From: Bacteroides sp. M10 | GTDB taxonomy: Bacteria; Bacteroidota; Bacteroidia; Bacteroidales; Bacteroidaceae | Reading direction: 5' to 3' | Assembly (NCBI RefSeq): GCF_014334015.1 | Contig: NZ_CP060488.1 | Location: 248,001 to 312,000 of the forward strand | Length of the DNA: 64,000 nucleotides | In this document: positions 10,130 through 19,249 of the stretch, one piece after another | How the letters are laid out: the number at the start of each line of letters is the position of its first letter | Position numbering within the stretch: position 1 is the first letter of the stretch | Program-made: the position numbers and the translations under genes | The notes under the pieces: model-generated | Seen by the model: the letters and a program-made list of their open reading frames with translations, nothing else | Databases searched by the model: none | Told to the model about the DNA's origin: nothing

Positions 10130-13100
10130 CTAAATCACCACCTGCGCATGCTCCCTTCTGTATTCTGTCGGAGTACAATTATACTTCTTCGAGAATGCCC
10201 TATAAAAAGTGGAACGGTTGGTAAAACCGGATTGGAAAACGACCTCATCAATAGTGAGTTTCGTTTTCAGCAATAAATCCGTCGCTTTTGCCAACCGGCA
10301 ATCACAGATTAAATCAGTTAGAGTCACACCTTCAATTTCTTCCAATTTACGATAGAAAGAGCGAATACCGATGTTCATTTTCTCTGCAATCGTATGAGCC
10401 GTCAATTCCTTATTACTAATATTTTTATTGATAATCCGTAGAATCTCATTCACGAATTTCCGATGCTCTTTATGAGACAGTTTACCATCTTTCAAGGTAT
10501 ATGAGCTTAAAGGAGATGAGAAATATTCTTTCAGGCTCTCTTTTCTCTCTAACAAACGTCGAACAGAAGATTTTAAATAATCGACGTCGAAAGGTTTAGT
10601 TATATAAATTTCCGCACCTGCGTCCAGTCCTTCTGTTTGTATTCCGACATCCCGCTTTGCGGACAAGAATATAAAAGGAATATGAGCTGTAGCCTCATCC
10701 GACTTCACTTCCCGCGAAAAGGCCAATCCATCTATGCCTGGCATAACCACATCACTAATGATAATGTCCGGATAGACGTCTTTCAATATTTTCAATGCTT
10801 CCACAGAATTGGTTGCCGTCAACACATTATAATCATCCTTAAATATGTCAACGATCAGCCATTGGATCTCTATTTCATCATCCACTATGAGAATAGTCGG
10901 CTTTAATTCATCCATATTGTTTGGAGGAATTGACAAAGCAGAATGATAATCTAATCTGTAGTCGGGCAAGGAGATCGGTTCTCCTTTATCAGCTGCCATT
11001 ACACACGATTCAAGAGATGGTAACTGCACCCGAAAGTGTGTCCAATCATCCGGAATACTTTCCACTTTGATACTGCCACCCAACAGATGAACCATATTAT
11101 GAGAAATGGCAAGACCCAATCCGTTTCGCGACCAAAAGTGATCGTTCTTTTCAAAATGCTGCAAGATACGATAACGGTCAAACAAAGTTGAAATATCTTT
11201 TTCGGCTATTCCTTTCCCTGTATTGGAAACGATGATCCACAAGTTGTCCTGATCCATTCCAATCTTTATTCTTACTATCTTCTCATTCCCTGCATATTTG
11301 AAAGCATTCGACAGGAGATTAGAAAGAATCGTCACTATAAAATCCTTGTCCGAGTTCCACTTTAGAAAAGGAGAGATATCTTTTTCTAAGAAAATCTTAT
11401 GTGATTCTGCCATGTCCGTAAATGACTCCACCAGTTTATTGGCTATAGCCGTTATATCCACAGGGACGATGACCGGCTTTTTGTATCCGGATTCTATTCT
11501 GTTAAACTCAATCAAATCCTGAATCAGAGAATTCAACCTTTCAGCATTTTGCCTGATTACAGATGTATATCTTTTAGCAGATTCGGTAAGCCCTTTTTGC
11601 TCCATAAGCCGGTTGCACGGTCCGTAAATAAGCGTTAGCGGTGTGCAGAACTCATGCGATATATTAGTAAAGAACTGAAGTTTAGATTCATATATCTCCT
11701 CCTTATGCTTTTGTTCTATCTTCTGTAGCTGCTCCCTCTTCTTTTTTTTCTGATGAGCCATCCACATCCTGACTATGAACAATATGCCAGCCAATGCAAA
11801 CAAAAGATAGGCACCATAAGCCCAATGAGATGCATACCAGGGCGGAAGTACTTTGATATCCATTTTACAGATATAACTTTCTTTCCTTAATGCCTTATTA
11901 TAATACTTCACATACAGTCTGTAATTACCGGGATGGAGGTCAGCAAATGATATGACGTTGGAGTTTCCATTGTATGTCCATCCTTTCCCCTCACCGTCCA
12001 ACTTGTAATAGTAAGAATGACTATTCCCATTCAAATGATCGATAGCTGCAAAAGAAAGAGTGAAAAAATTCTGTTCATGGGATAATTCCAGAAAAGTATT
12101 ATTTCCTTCTTGCGAAAGAAATTTCTCTACCGGAAACTGCTGTTCCCGTATAGTTATTGCCTTAAAATAGATTAGCGGCATATAATGTTGTCCCTCATCA
12201 AAGTAATTCCTCTCAACGGTAACAAAACCATTGGTGCCTCCAAAATAAAGAATCCCATTCTTTGCATCTCTGAAAGAAGCTCCTTCATTAAATTCCAGTA
12301 CCGAAAGTCCGTCATGGTGGTCATAGCTCCTGATAGACTCTGTATCCGTGTTGTATGAAATCAATCCGCGATTGGTGCTCAACCAATAGTCAGAATAGGA
12401 GTCAAAAAGAATGCCATATACACTATTGGAAAAAAGATCACCCGCTTCATTCAATACCTTATAACCCGTAGGATTATATTTCACAAGACCAAAATTAGTT
12501 CCAAGCAGATAATTCCCATGATAATCTTTCTGCATTACATTGGTTTCATTGATTGCATATCCTTCCAAACGGATATTCTTTAATTTCGAAGTTTTTACAT
12601 GTAATTTATAAACCCCTTCTCCCCTATTCATGCACCATAATACGGAATCCCCCTCCGGATAAATATCCTGAAAACAATTCGCGAACCTATCCCCATCTTT
12701 CACAGAGAACTGCTTGATAACCGTAAGTAAAGGTGTACCATTCCGCCATTCAATATGCGCCTTTATAATTCCCATCCCCATCGTAGAAACCCACAATAGC
12801 GAATCCTTTTCATAAATGTCCGATATAAATTCAATCTCTTTCCCACCACTCGACAAGGGAACAGGAAAAACACGATTCCTCTCACTATCAAAATAGGTAA
12901 GCCCTTTTTCACTCCCAATCCAAAGATTCCCCTGCCTGCTTTCGTCCAAAGAAAGAATAACATTATCTCGCAACTGACTATTACCGGCAGTTAACAATTT
13001 CAGTTCATGGTCTTCTACTTTCTTATCCACCTGAAAATTATCTATCTGTAGAATTCCTTCTCCTCTGGTACCTAACCATAATGTATTCTTTTTATCTACC

Positions 13101-14173
13101 CATAAAGCACTTACAGACTGATGTAAATCAGGTATAAAGTCACTCAAGTGAAAAGATTGAATGGAATACATATCATTTGAATAAAGATATATGCCATGCC
13201 CTAAAGTACCAATCCATACCAAATCCTGATATTTATCCTTATAGATGCAACTGATTCCTCCCGGCACATTCACTTCCTCAAGAACATACCCCCGGTCATT
13301 CTTCCTCAATAAAGACAACCCTTTCGTCTTAAATCCTATAAAATAATCATGATGAAACTTGATTAATGAACTGATTTCGTCTTTTCCTGCTATATGTTTT
13401 GTTAAGTCGCAAACGAGAAGCAGTTTTTGAGTCGATGTGTCAAACTCATACAGTGTATATGTATCATCCACAAAATAAAAAACAGAACTATCATCACTTA
13501 TTCCATACCTAATACCTGCCGAATGCTTATATCCGGCGGAAGGTTCCAGTTTTATCGTCCCCTGCCGACTAATCTGTATAGAAAAACAAAGAGCGACACC
13601 ATTCTTCTGGAATATCCACAACTTTCCTGCATTGTCAGTAAAAAAGGCGACAATATCATTCGCTCTTAAACCAGGAACAAATACCTGTTCGAAACGTTCC
13701 TGATCCTTCAACTTATAATAAATGCAATAATTCCCCTGTATCAGATAGATATTGCCATAGCAGTCCTTGTTCAAAAAAGAAATCCGGTTGAACATATCAA
13801 AGGATTCTATTGCCGACGATTCAAGATTTATTTTATGTAACCCATGATAGGTTTGGAGCCATAACAGGCTATCATTCACTTGCATGATTTTATGAATGTT
13901 GCTGCCTGTGAAGAAATTCTCGTTATGTTCCGGACCATATTTCATCACACGTTTGCCGTCATACATATCGAGTCCCCGGTTTGTACCGATCCAAATCAAT
14001 CCTTTCTCATCCTGATGGATAGAAGAAATGATACCACTGGAAAGATTCTCCGAATTATTAATCTTCCGCAGGTTGAAAGCTTTTGCAGATACGGCAACCT
14101 GCAAAAGAAATAGAGAAAGTAGCAAACAAGCAACCGTTTTCTCTCTGTTATCTATACCGCATAATGAAATCAT
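10130..14173 (-). CDS. Hybrid two-component system regulator (HTCS): sensor kinase, receiver and AraC output in one protein
   Basis: Inner-membrane sensor that binds an oligosaccharide in the periplasm and directly activates PUL genes. 1347 residues from the ATG at 14173 (a TTG two codons upstream is also possible). Order: signal/anchor (about 15-35); two-bladed periplasmic propeller region with reg_prop repeats (GLIWIGTNRGLDMYD, LVWIGTLGHGIYLY and others, about 45-640); Y_Y_Y domain; TM helix about 782-803; HisKA with phosphoacceptor H840 in NISHEFCTPL; HATPase_c (N-box ILSNLLSNAFKY, NGLGLAISHNMV); receiver with D1141 (ISDVVMPG); AraC-type HTH at the C-terminus. The H-box has Cys where Arg is usual (HEFRTPL). 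It lies beside the fucosidase PUL and is the obvious regulator of it. Confidence 0.94.
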   Translation of the reverse strand: MISLCGIDNREKTVACLLLSLFLLQVAVSAKAFNLRKINNSENLSSGIISSIHQDEKGLIWIGTNRGLDMYDGKRVMKYGPEHNENFFTGSNIHKIMQVNDSLLWLQTYHGLHKINLESSAIESFDMFNRISFLNKDCYGNIYLIQGNYCIYYKLKDQERFEQVFVPGLRANDIVAFFTDNAGKLWIFQKNGVALCFSIQISRQGTIKLEPSAGYKHSAGIRYGISDDSSVFYFVDDTYTLYEFDTSTQKLLLVCDLTKHIAGKDEISSLIKFHHDYFIGFKTKGLSLLRKNDRGYVLEEVNVPGGISCIYKDKYQDLVWIGTLGHGIYLYSNDMYSIQSFHLSDFIPDLHQSVSALWVDKKNTLWLGTRGEGILQIDNFQVDKKVEDHELKLLTAGNSQLRDNVILSLDESRQGNLWIGSEKGLTYFDSERNRVFPVPLSSGGKEIEFISDIYEKDSLLWVSTMGMGIIKAHIEWRNGTPLLTVIKQFSVKDGDRFANCFQDIYPEGDSVLWCMNRGEGVYKLHVKTSKLKNIRLEGYAINETNVMQKDYHGNYLLGTNFGLVKYNPTGYKVLNEAGDLFSNSVYGILFDSYSDYWLSTNRGLISYNTDTESIRSYDHHDGLSVLEFNEGASFRDAKNGILYFGGTNGFVTVERNYFDEGQHYMPLIYFKAITIREQQFPVEKFLSQEGNNTFLELSHEQNFFTLSFAAIDHLNGNSHSYYYKLDGEGKGWTYNGNSNVISFADLHPGNYRLYVKYYNKALRKESYICKMDIKVLPPWYASHWAYGAYLLFALAGILFIVRMWMAHQKKKKREQLQKIEQKHKEEIYESKLQFFTNISHEFCTPLTLIYGPCNRLMEQKGLTESAKRYTSVIRQNAERLNSLIQDLIEFNRIESGYKKPVIVPVDITAIANKLVESFTDMAESHKIFLEKDISPFLKWNSDKDFIVTILSNLLSNAFKYAGNEKIVRIKIGMDQDNLWIIVSNTGKGIAEKDISTLFDRYRILQHFEKNDHFWSRNGLGLAISHNMVHLLGGSIKVESIPDDWTHFRVQLPSLESCVMAADKGEPISLPDYRLDYHSALSIPPNNMDELKPTILIVDDEIEIQWLIVDIFKDDYNVLTATNSVEALKILKDVYPDIIISDVVMPGIDGLAFSREVKSDEATAHIPFIFLSAKRDVGIQTEGLDAGAEIYITKPFDVDYLKSSVRRLLERKESLKEYFSSPLSSYTLKDGKLSHKEHRKFVNEILRIINKNISNKELTAHTIAEKMNIGIRSFYRKLEEIEGVTLTDLICDCRLAKATDLLLKTKLTIDEVVFQSGFTNRSTFYRAFSKKYNCTPTEYRREHAQVVI

Positions 14174-14291
14174 GGACAAATATAGACTTATTTCTCCTCA
14201 TAGTTATGTCTCACAGTGACAAATGTATCTCTCTGTGTGACACAGGTATCATATTTTAAAGGTGCTATTCTCCGGATATAAAGTGTCTGAA

Positions 14292-14299
14292 TACCTTTG
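14292..14299 (+). promoter_or_regulatory. -7 box upstream of the outer-membrane receptor gene
   Basis: TACCTTTG matches TAnnTTTG, 25 bp before the ATG at 14325. It decides the start of that gene, because the in-frame ATG at 14262 would lie upstream of the transcript. The -33 region is poor. Confidence 0.45.
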
Positions 14300-14324
14300 C
14301 CTCATCACATTTAAAACATTTATC

Positions 14325-16739
14325 ATGAAAAGTACATTCACTCTCATCTTCTTTATGTTCTGTTTCCATTCTTTTATGGCAACAGCTTCACAAATCAAAG
14401 GAAACATTCGCGAAAAAGGAACGGGAAACCCGATAGAATTTGCCGACGTCATATTGTTGAAAGAAGGAACAGTCACGGTATCCCATGTTCTCACAGAATC
14501 CAATGGGCATTTCCTGTTACCCGACATCGGAGCCGGAAAGTATTCTTTAATGGTAAGACTTCTCGGATATGATGTTTACACCCAAGATTCAATCATCAGC
14601 CGTTCCTCTTCCGCTCCTGCACTGGATTTGGGAATCATAGAATTGCAACCTTTAGAGATCGGTATCACCGAAGTGGTGATAGAAGGAACTAAAAGACAGG
14701 TCGTTTACAAATTAGATAAAAAGATCATTGATGCATCCAATGCACTGATGAGCAGCGGCGGAACAGCAGTCGATATTCTGGAAAACACTCCTGCCATCCG
14801 GGTGGATGCAGACGGAGAAGTGACATTCAGGGGAAGCAGTGGTTTCAAGGTATATATCGACGGAAAACCAAGCTTCTATTCGGGAAGCCAGGCACTACAA
14901 CAGATACCCGCCGGACAAATAGAAAACATCGAAATTATAACGACTCCTTCTGCACGTTACAACACAGACGGAGAAGTCGGCATGATTAATATCATCACCA
15001 AGAAAAACAAGCAACAGGGTATCAATGGCATGATAAATGTATATGGCAGTACAGCTCTTTCCAACGGCGTCGACTTCCTGTTATCCCAACAACACAACAA
15101 ATTGCAATGGCATCTTGCCGGACACTGGAACCAGCCCATACGTGAGAGCGACTTCGAACAGAGAAAAACAACCATTGTCGATCACATAACCACCACTTCC
15201 ACATCCATCGGTCCCAGAAAAGGAAAAAATTATCACTATGGTTTACGGGGAGGAATTGATTATTCTTTCTCTCCCCGGACATCAGTCAATGCAGAACTGC
15301 AAATCGTTTATGATAAGTTCACCCGGGAAGGAGACTTGGATTATACAGAAACACATACGGATGGCAATGGTACATCTACTCCGCACAATAACAATAGCCG
15401 GGATGATTTCGACCTACATTCAACAGTTAATATCGGAAAAGCCGGATTTTCGCATAAGTTCAACGACAACGGACATACACTTACCGGAAGTTTCATGGCA
15501 GGTTTTGAACAAGATCCTCTCGAGTATTTCCAGAGTGATCTTTTCGACAAACAAGGGCAACGTCAACAAGGCCATCGTGCCTGGGAAGATGAAATACGCC
15601 GGACCATACAATGTGATCTTATTTACAATTACCCTTATAGCAAAACCGGACTCTTGGAAAGTGGTTATCAATATCACTCTTACCTGGAGGATGGTGATTA
15701 CAGCATGCAATTCTGGAATCCGGCGAAAGAAGAGTTCTATTGGCGTGAAGACATCTACAACACATTTTATTTCCAACGCGGAATCCATTCGGTTTATCTG
15801 ATGGGAAGCGATAGCTACAAAGCGTTCGACATACAGGCAGGTTTAAGGGGAGAACATACCCATCAAGTACTGCGAAGTTCTATCGAAGGAGCCAATCGCA
15901 CGGTAAACCGTTTCGAAGTATTCCCCTCCATACACGTCGGTTATACATTACCTCACGAACAGAAACTGACATTTGCCTACTCGTATCGTACCAATCGTCC
16001 GGAACTCTTTTACATGGAGCCTTATATCACTTACCGTGATTATTATACGGCCGAAATAGGAAATCCCGACATACGTCCCGAATATATACATTCCTACGAA
16101 CTGAATTACAAAAAGAATATCGGTGAACAAGTATTGCAATCCAGTCTGTTTTACCGGTCGCGCAAAGATAAGATTGAACGCTTGCGAGTGCCCTACGAAG
16201 CAGGAGTTACATTAGATTCGATGGCCAATGTAGGAAACGATCACGCTTTAGGCATGGAATTGAGTGGACAATTCATCGTAAATAAATGGTGGAACCTGAA
16301 CGTAAACGGAAATGTGTACTATTATAAGGTAGTAAACAATATCAATTCCGGAGGAAAAGAAGAAACCAGCACTAATTATGATATTACCGTGAATAATCTT
16401 CTCCGTATTTGCAAAAATACCCGTATTCAGCTGGATGGAAACTTTGTAGGTCCTTCAGTAACAACACAAGGCCGCTCGGACTCTTTCTGGTTCGTCAATC
16501 TGGCTATTCGCCAGCAATGGTTTGGCTCTAATCTGCAGTCCACCTTGTCCTTCCGGGATATATTTAATTCCGCCCGTTATAAGAATGACATCACCACTCC
16601 CAATCTGGAATCGGTCACACATATACGACCGAAATTCCCGGTTATCACTCTATCTATTAGCTACACCTTTAATCATTTCAAACGGAGTTCACAAAATTCA
16701 CGGGATAACCGGGACTTATTTGAAGGAGTCAATCACTAA
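14325..16739 (+). CDS. TonB-dependent-receptor-like outer-membrane beta-barrel protein
   Basis: 804 residues from the ATG at 14325, which starts a good signal peptide (MKSTFTLIFFMFCFHSFMATAS) behind a -7 box. A carboxypeptidase-D-like regulatory domain follows (QIKGNIREKGTGNPIEFADV, about 22-105), then a plug (about 130-230, VFRGSSGFKVYIDGKPS and IENIEIITTPSARYNTDGEVGMINIITKK) and a barrel of the OMP_b-brl_3 type, not a SusC. This family is found across Bacteroidetes, often without a known substrate. It begins divergently about 150 bp from the HTCS gene, and a DUF1080 lipoprotein gene follows 35 bp downstream, so the two could add a function to the neighbouring PUL. No SusD partner is adjacent. 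Confidence 0.87.
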   Translation: MKSTFTLIFFMFCFHSFMATASQIKGNIREKGTGNPIEFADVILLKEGTVTVSHVLTESNGHFLLPDIGAGKYSLMVRLLGYDVYTQDSIISRSSSAPALDLGIIELQPLEIGITEVVIEGTKRQVVYKLDKKIIDASNALMSSGGTAVDILENTPAIRVDADGEVTFRGSSGFKVYIDGKPSFYSGSQALQQIPAGQIENIEIITTPSARYNTDGEVGMINIITKKNKQQGINGMINVYGSTALSNGVDFLLSQQHNKLQWHLAGHWNQPIRESDFEQRKTTIVDHITTTSTSIGPRKGKNYHYGLRGGIDYSFSPRTSVNAELQIVYDKFTREGDLDYTETHTDGNGTSTPHNNNSRDDFDLHSTVNIGKAGFSHKFNDNGHTLTGSFMAGFEQDPLEYFQSDLFDKQGQRQQGHRAWEDEIRRTIQCDLIYNYPYSKTGLLESGYQYHSYLEDGDYSMQFWNPAKEEFYWREDIYNTFYFQRGIHSVYLMGSDSYKAFDIQAGLRGEHTHQVLRSSIEGANRTVNRFEVFPSIHVGYTLPHEQKLTFAYSYRTNRPELFYMEPYITYRDYYTAEIGNPDIRPEYIHSYELNYKKNIGEQVLQSSLFYRSRKDKIERLRVPYEAGVTLDSMANVGNDHALGMELSGQFIVNKWWNLNVNGNVYYYKVVNNINSGGKEETSTNYDITVNNLLRICKNTRIQLDGNFVGPSVTTQGRSDSFWFVNLAIRQQWFGSNLQSTLSFRDIFNSARYKNDITTPNLESVTHIRPKFPVITLSISYTFNHFKRSSQNSRDNRDLFEGVNH

Positions 16740-16774
16740 AAAAGCTATATTTACAGCCATTAAACTGTTTAATT

Positions 16775-17620
16775 ATGAAACAACTATATAAATTATCCCT
16801 CCTGGTCCTGGCTTTATTCACAGGGATATCCTGTCATAACAGATCCTCATCAAGGAACCAACCCGAAGCCTCCAATAAAATAGGACCGGAATTTGAAGAT
16901 ATAAAGAAAGCAATTATCAATCTTTCCGACTTTCCCGCAGATCAGGAAGGTTTCATTCATTTATTTGATGGCAGTTCTCTAAAAGGGTGGCGCGGCTATG
17001 GAAAAGACCATTTACCGGAGAAGTGGTCTGTAGAAAACGGTGTGCTCCATCTTAACAGTTCAGCAGCCGGAGAGGGAGGAGATCTTATTTTCGCTTCTCC
17101 TTTCAAAGATTTTGAATTGGAACTGGAGTGGAAGATTTCCAAAGGAGGTAACTCCGGCATTTTTTACCTCACACGTGAAATAACAACAAGAGACATGAAC
17201 GGGAAAAATCGGTTAGAGCCGATTTATATATCCGCACTTGAATATCAGATACTGGACGACGAACATAATCCGGATGCCAAATTGGGAAAGGTCAATAGCC
17301 GGATATCCGGTTCACTTTATGACATTATCCCCGCCATTCCGCAGATAGCCAAGCCTTTTGGAAAGTGGAATAAAACAAAAATTAGAGTCAGGCAGGGGCA
17401 CGTCATCCATGAATTAAATGGGACCAAAGTCATGGAATGTCAGCTTTGGACACCCGAATGGAAAGAAAGGCTCCAAAACAGTAAATTCAGTGAAACCAAA
17501 TGGCCGTTGGCTTTTGAGTTACTGAACAACAGAGAAGAAAAAGCGAAAGAGGGATATATCGGATTGCAGGATCATGGTCATGACGTATGGTTTCGTAATA
17601 TCAAGATAAAAAGAAATTAG
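16775..17620 (+). CDS. DUF1080 (3-keto-disaccharide hydrolase type) lipoprotein
   Basis: 281 residues. The N-terminus has a lipoprotein signal (LALFTGISC, Cys around residue 21). From about residue 60 it is a concanavalin-like DUF1080 domain: FIHLFDGSSLKGWRGYG, WSVENGVLHL, FKDFELELEWKISKGGNSGIFYL, EYQILDDEHNPDA, LYDIIPA, KPFGKWNKTKI, and the final GYIGLQDHGHDVWFRNIKIK. Members of this family act on 3-keto-glycosides or occur as accessory domains of glycan enzymes; activity here is inferred. It follows the receptor gene on the same strand with a 35-bp gap and is likely cotranscribed. Confidence 0.85.
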   Translation: MKQLYKLSLLVLALFTGISCHNRSSSRNQPEASNKIGPEFEDIKKAIINLSDFPADQEGFIHLFDGSSLKGWRGYGKDHLPEKWSVENGVLHLNSSAAGEGGDLIFASPFKDFELELEWKISKGGNSGIFYLTREITTRDMNGKNRLEPIYISALEYQILDDEHNPDAKLGKVNSRISGSLYDIIPAIPQIAKPFGKWNKTKIRVRQGHVIHELNGTKVMECQLWTPEWKERLQNSKFSETKWPLAFELLNNREEKAKEGYIGLQDHGHDVWFRNIKIKRN

Positions 17621-17735
17621 ATTAGCAAAAGAAGTATGCAATAAAGGCATTTTTAATGCGGGAAGCATTAGAAAAGTTAGGAAAATCCCTATATGTAATT
17701 AGGGAGAATCACTCGTATAGGAAGTTTTCTTACTT

Positions 17736-17743
17736 TACATTTG
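17736..17743 (+). promoter_or_regulatory. -7 box before the small lipoprotein gene
   Basis: TACATTTG matches TAnnTTTG, 34 bp before the ATG at 17777. A short stem TCCCTA/TAGGGA lies upstream at about 17686-17705 and may end the preceding transcript. Confidence 0.4.
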
Positions 17744-17776
17744 TAACATCAAGAAAACACATAAACTATACTTAAT

Positions 17777-18271
17777 ATGAAAAAGAATCCAACCTTTTTG
17801 CTTTTGCTGCTGACAATACTATTCAGTAGTTGCTATACGTCTGCAATCAGTTATAATAACTTGAATCGTATAGAACGGGGAATGTTTCCTAAAGATGTGA
17901 TAGCTATTTTGGGTGAACCCATTTATCGAAGTTTTGATGATAAAAGCGAAATACTTGAGTTTCGTTCTTCCGAATATCCTCCAGCCAGAGTTGTAAGAAT
18001 CAGGTTTGTGGATAATAAGGTGGTAGAGATGGAGAGTTATCTGGACAGATATGATAATTGCCGTGACGAAAACAAGACGAGCAAAGAAAAGAAGGAAGAC
18101 AAATCTTCTGAAAAGGAGACAAGTTCCAAGGTCCGGGTTTCAACAGACGGAAAACACTTCGTACAGATGGGCTCAATCTTAGTCACTCCAGAGGGGAAAC
18201 ATGAAATAATAGTAAGTAATAGCGGAGGATTAATTATCACTGCATCGGGTGAACATATACATACATTCTAG
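17777..18271 (+). CDS. Small lipoprotein with a BamE/SmpA-like N-terminal domain
   Basis: 164 residues. The lipobox is LFSSC at about residue 20. NNLNRIERGMFPKDVIAILGEPIYRSF followed by a two-strand segment ending VVRIRFVDNKVVEMESY has the form of a BamE/OmlA fold (I.kGM...ev..iLG.P). A Lys/Glu/Ser-rich linker (about 95-118) leads to a short beta-rich C-terminus (VSTDGKHFVQMGSILVTPEGKHEIIVSN) unlike BamE. It stands alone between two promoters. BamE function is not implied; the fold is the only supported statement. Confidence 0.6.
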   Translation: MKKNPTFLLLLLTILFSSCYTSAISYNNLNRIERGMFPKDVIAILGEPIYRSFDDKSEILEFRSSEYPPARVVRIRFVDNKVVEMESYLDRYDNCRDENKTSKEKKEDKSSEKETSSKVRVSTDGKHFVQMGSILVTPEGKHEIIVSNSGGLIITASGEHIHTF

Positions 18272-18332
18272 TATACAGCATAAGACTTGAACTGAAAAGT
18301 GCTTTTTTGTTTATAAATAGAATGTATTTGTT

Positions 18333-18340
18333 TACATTTG
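18333..18340 (+). promoter_or_regulatory. -7 box before the RlmJ-like gene
   Basis: TACATTTG matches TAnnTTTG, 21 bp before the ATG at 18361. A TTTG at 18306-18309 is 23 bp upstream, slightly longer than the usual 19-21. Confidence 0.45.
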
Positions 18341-18360
18341 CATAATTAATACACTCACAC

Positions 18361-19206
18361 ATGGCAACTTACACTCATTTCGCAAAACAACCCGATGTCT
18401 TGAAACATCTGATACTCTGTAAAGTACTCAAGAATGAAACTCCGCAAGTATATGTAGAGACCAATTCGGCATGTGCCATCTATCCGATGACACAAACCCC
18501 GGAGCAACAATATGGCATCTATCATTTCCTGGAGAAAGCAGACGAGGTCCCATCTCTAAAAGATTCTGTATATTACCAACTGGAAAGCGGAGAGATGGCA
18601 AAAGGGAATTATTTAGGTTCACCTGCCTTGGCTATGAATGTATTAGGGAAGCAAGCAAAAAGGTTTGTATTCTTTGATTTAGAAAAGAGTGCACTGGAGA
18701 ATGTGGGTACCTATGCCCAACAAATCGGATTAAGTCCATTTGTAGAGATATATCATGCCGACTCTTCAAGAGGTACCATAGAGCTATTGCCCTCACTTCC
18801 CACATCCTCTTTCATCCATATCGATCCTTACGAAATAGACAAGAAAGGAAATTCTGGAGTAACCTATCTCGATGTCCTGATACAGGCTACTCTATTAGGA
18901 ATGAAGTGTTTATTATGGTATGGATTCATGACCGGAGATGATAAAGCATCTTTGGACAACTATATTACATCCAGTCTGGAAAAGGCCGGCATCAAAGATT
19001 ACACAGGTGTAGAGCTTACCATGAATTCAATAAGGAAAGACAGTGTATTATGTAATCCCGGCATTTTGGGAAGTGGTATTCTGGCGACCAATTTATCCCA
19101 AACCTCCACAGATATAATCCTTGATTACAGTAATCAACTGGTTGATATATACAAAGATGCTAAATACAAAGATTATGATGGGAGTTTATATATTCAGCAT
19201 CTTTGA
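18361..19206 (+). CDS. RlmJ-like protein (23S rRNA adenine-N6-methyltransferase family), divergent
   Basis: 281 residues, the length of RlmJ. The start THFAKQPDVLKHLILCKVLK parallels the RlmJ signature H.GN.aDVLKH..L, and the body follows the same plan: YLGSPALA (SAM-binding region), FFDLEK, then FIHIDPYEIDKKG where RlmJ has a DPPY catalytic motif. Here one proline is missing (DPY), and the first His/Gly/Asn of the N-terminal motif are changed. It may therefore be a methyltransferase with altered chemistry or an inactive paralogue. Single-gene unit with its own promoter; the RND efflux operon converges on it from downstream. Confidence 0.6.
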   Translation: MATYTHFAKQPDVLKHLILCKVLKNETPQVYVETNSACAIYPMTQTPEQQYGIYHFLEKADEVPSLKDSVYYQLESGEMAKGNYLGSPALAMNVLGKQAKRFVFFDLEKSALENVGTYAQQIGLSPFVEIYHADSSRGTIELLPSLPTSSFIHIDPYEIDKKGNSGVTYLDVLIQATLLGMKCLLWYGFMTGDDKASLDNYITSSLEKAGIKDYTGVELTMNSIRKDSVLCNPGILGSGILATNLSQTSTDIILDYSNQLVDIYKDAKYKDYDGSLYIQHL

Positions 19207-19249
19207 TATCAACTTATTAACAATTTTATTTTAATCCATCTACTATCAA

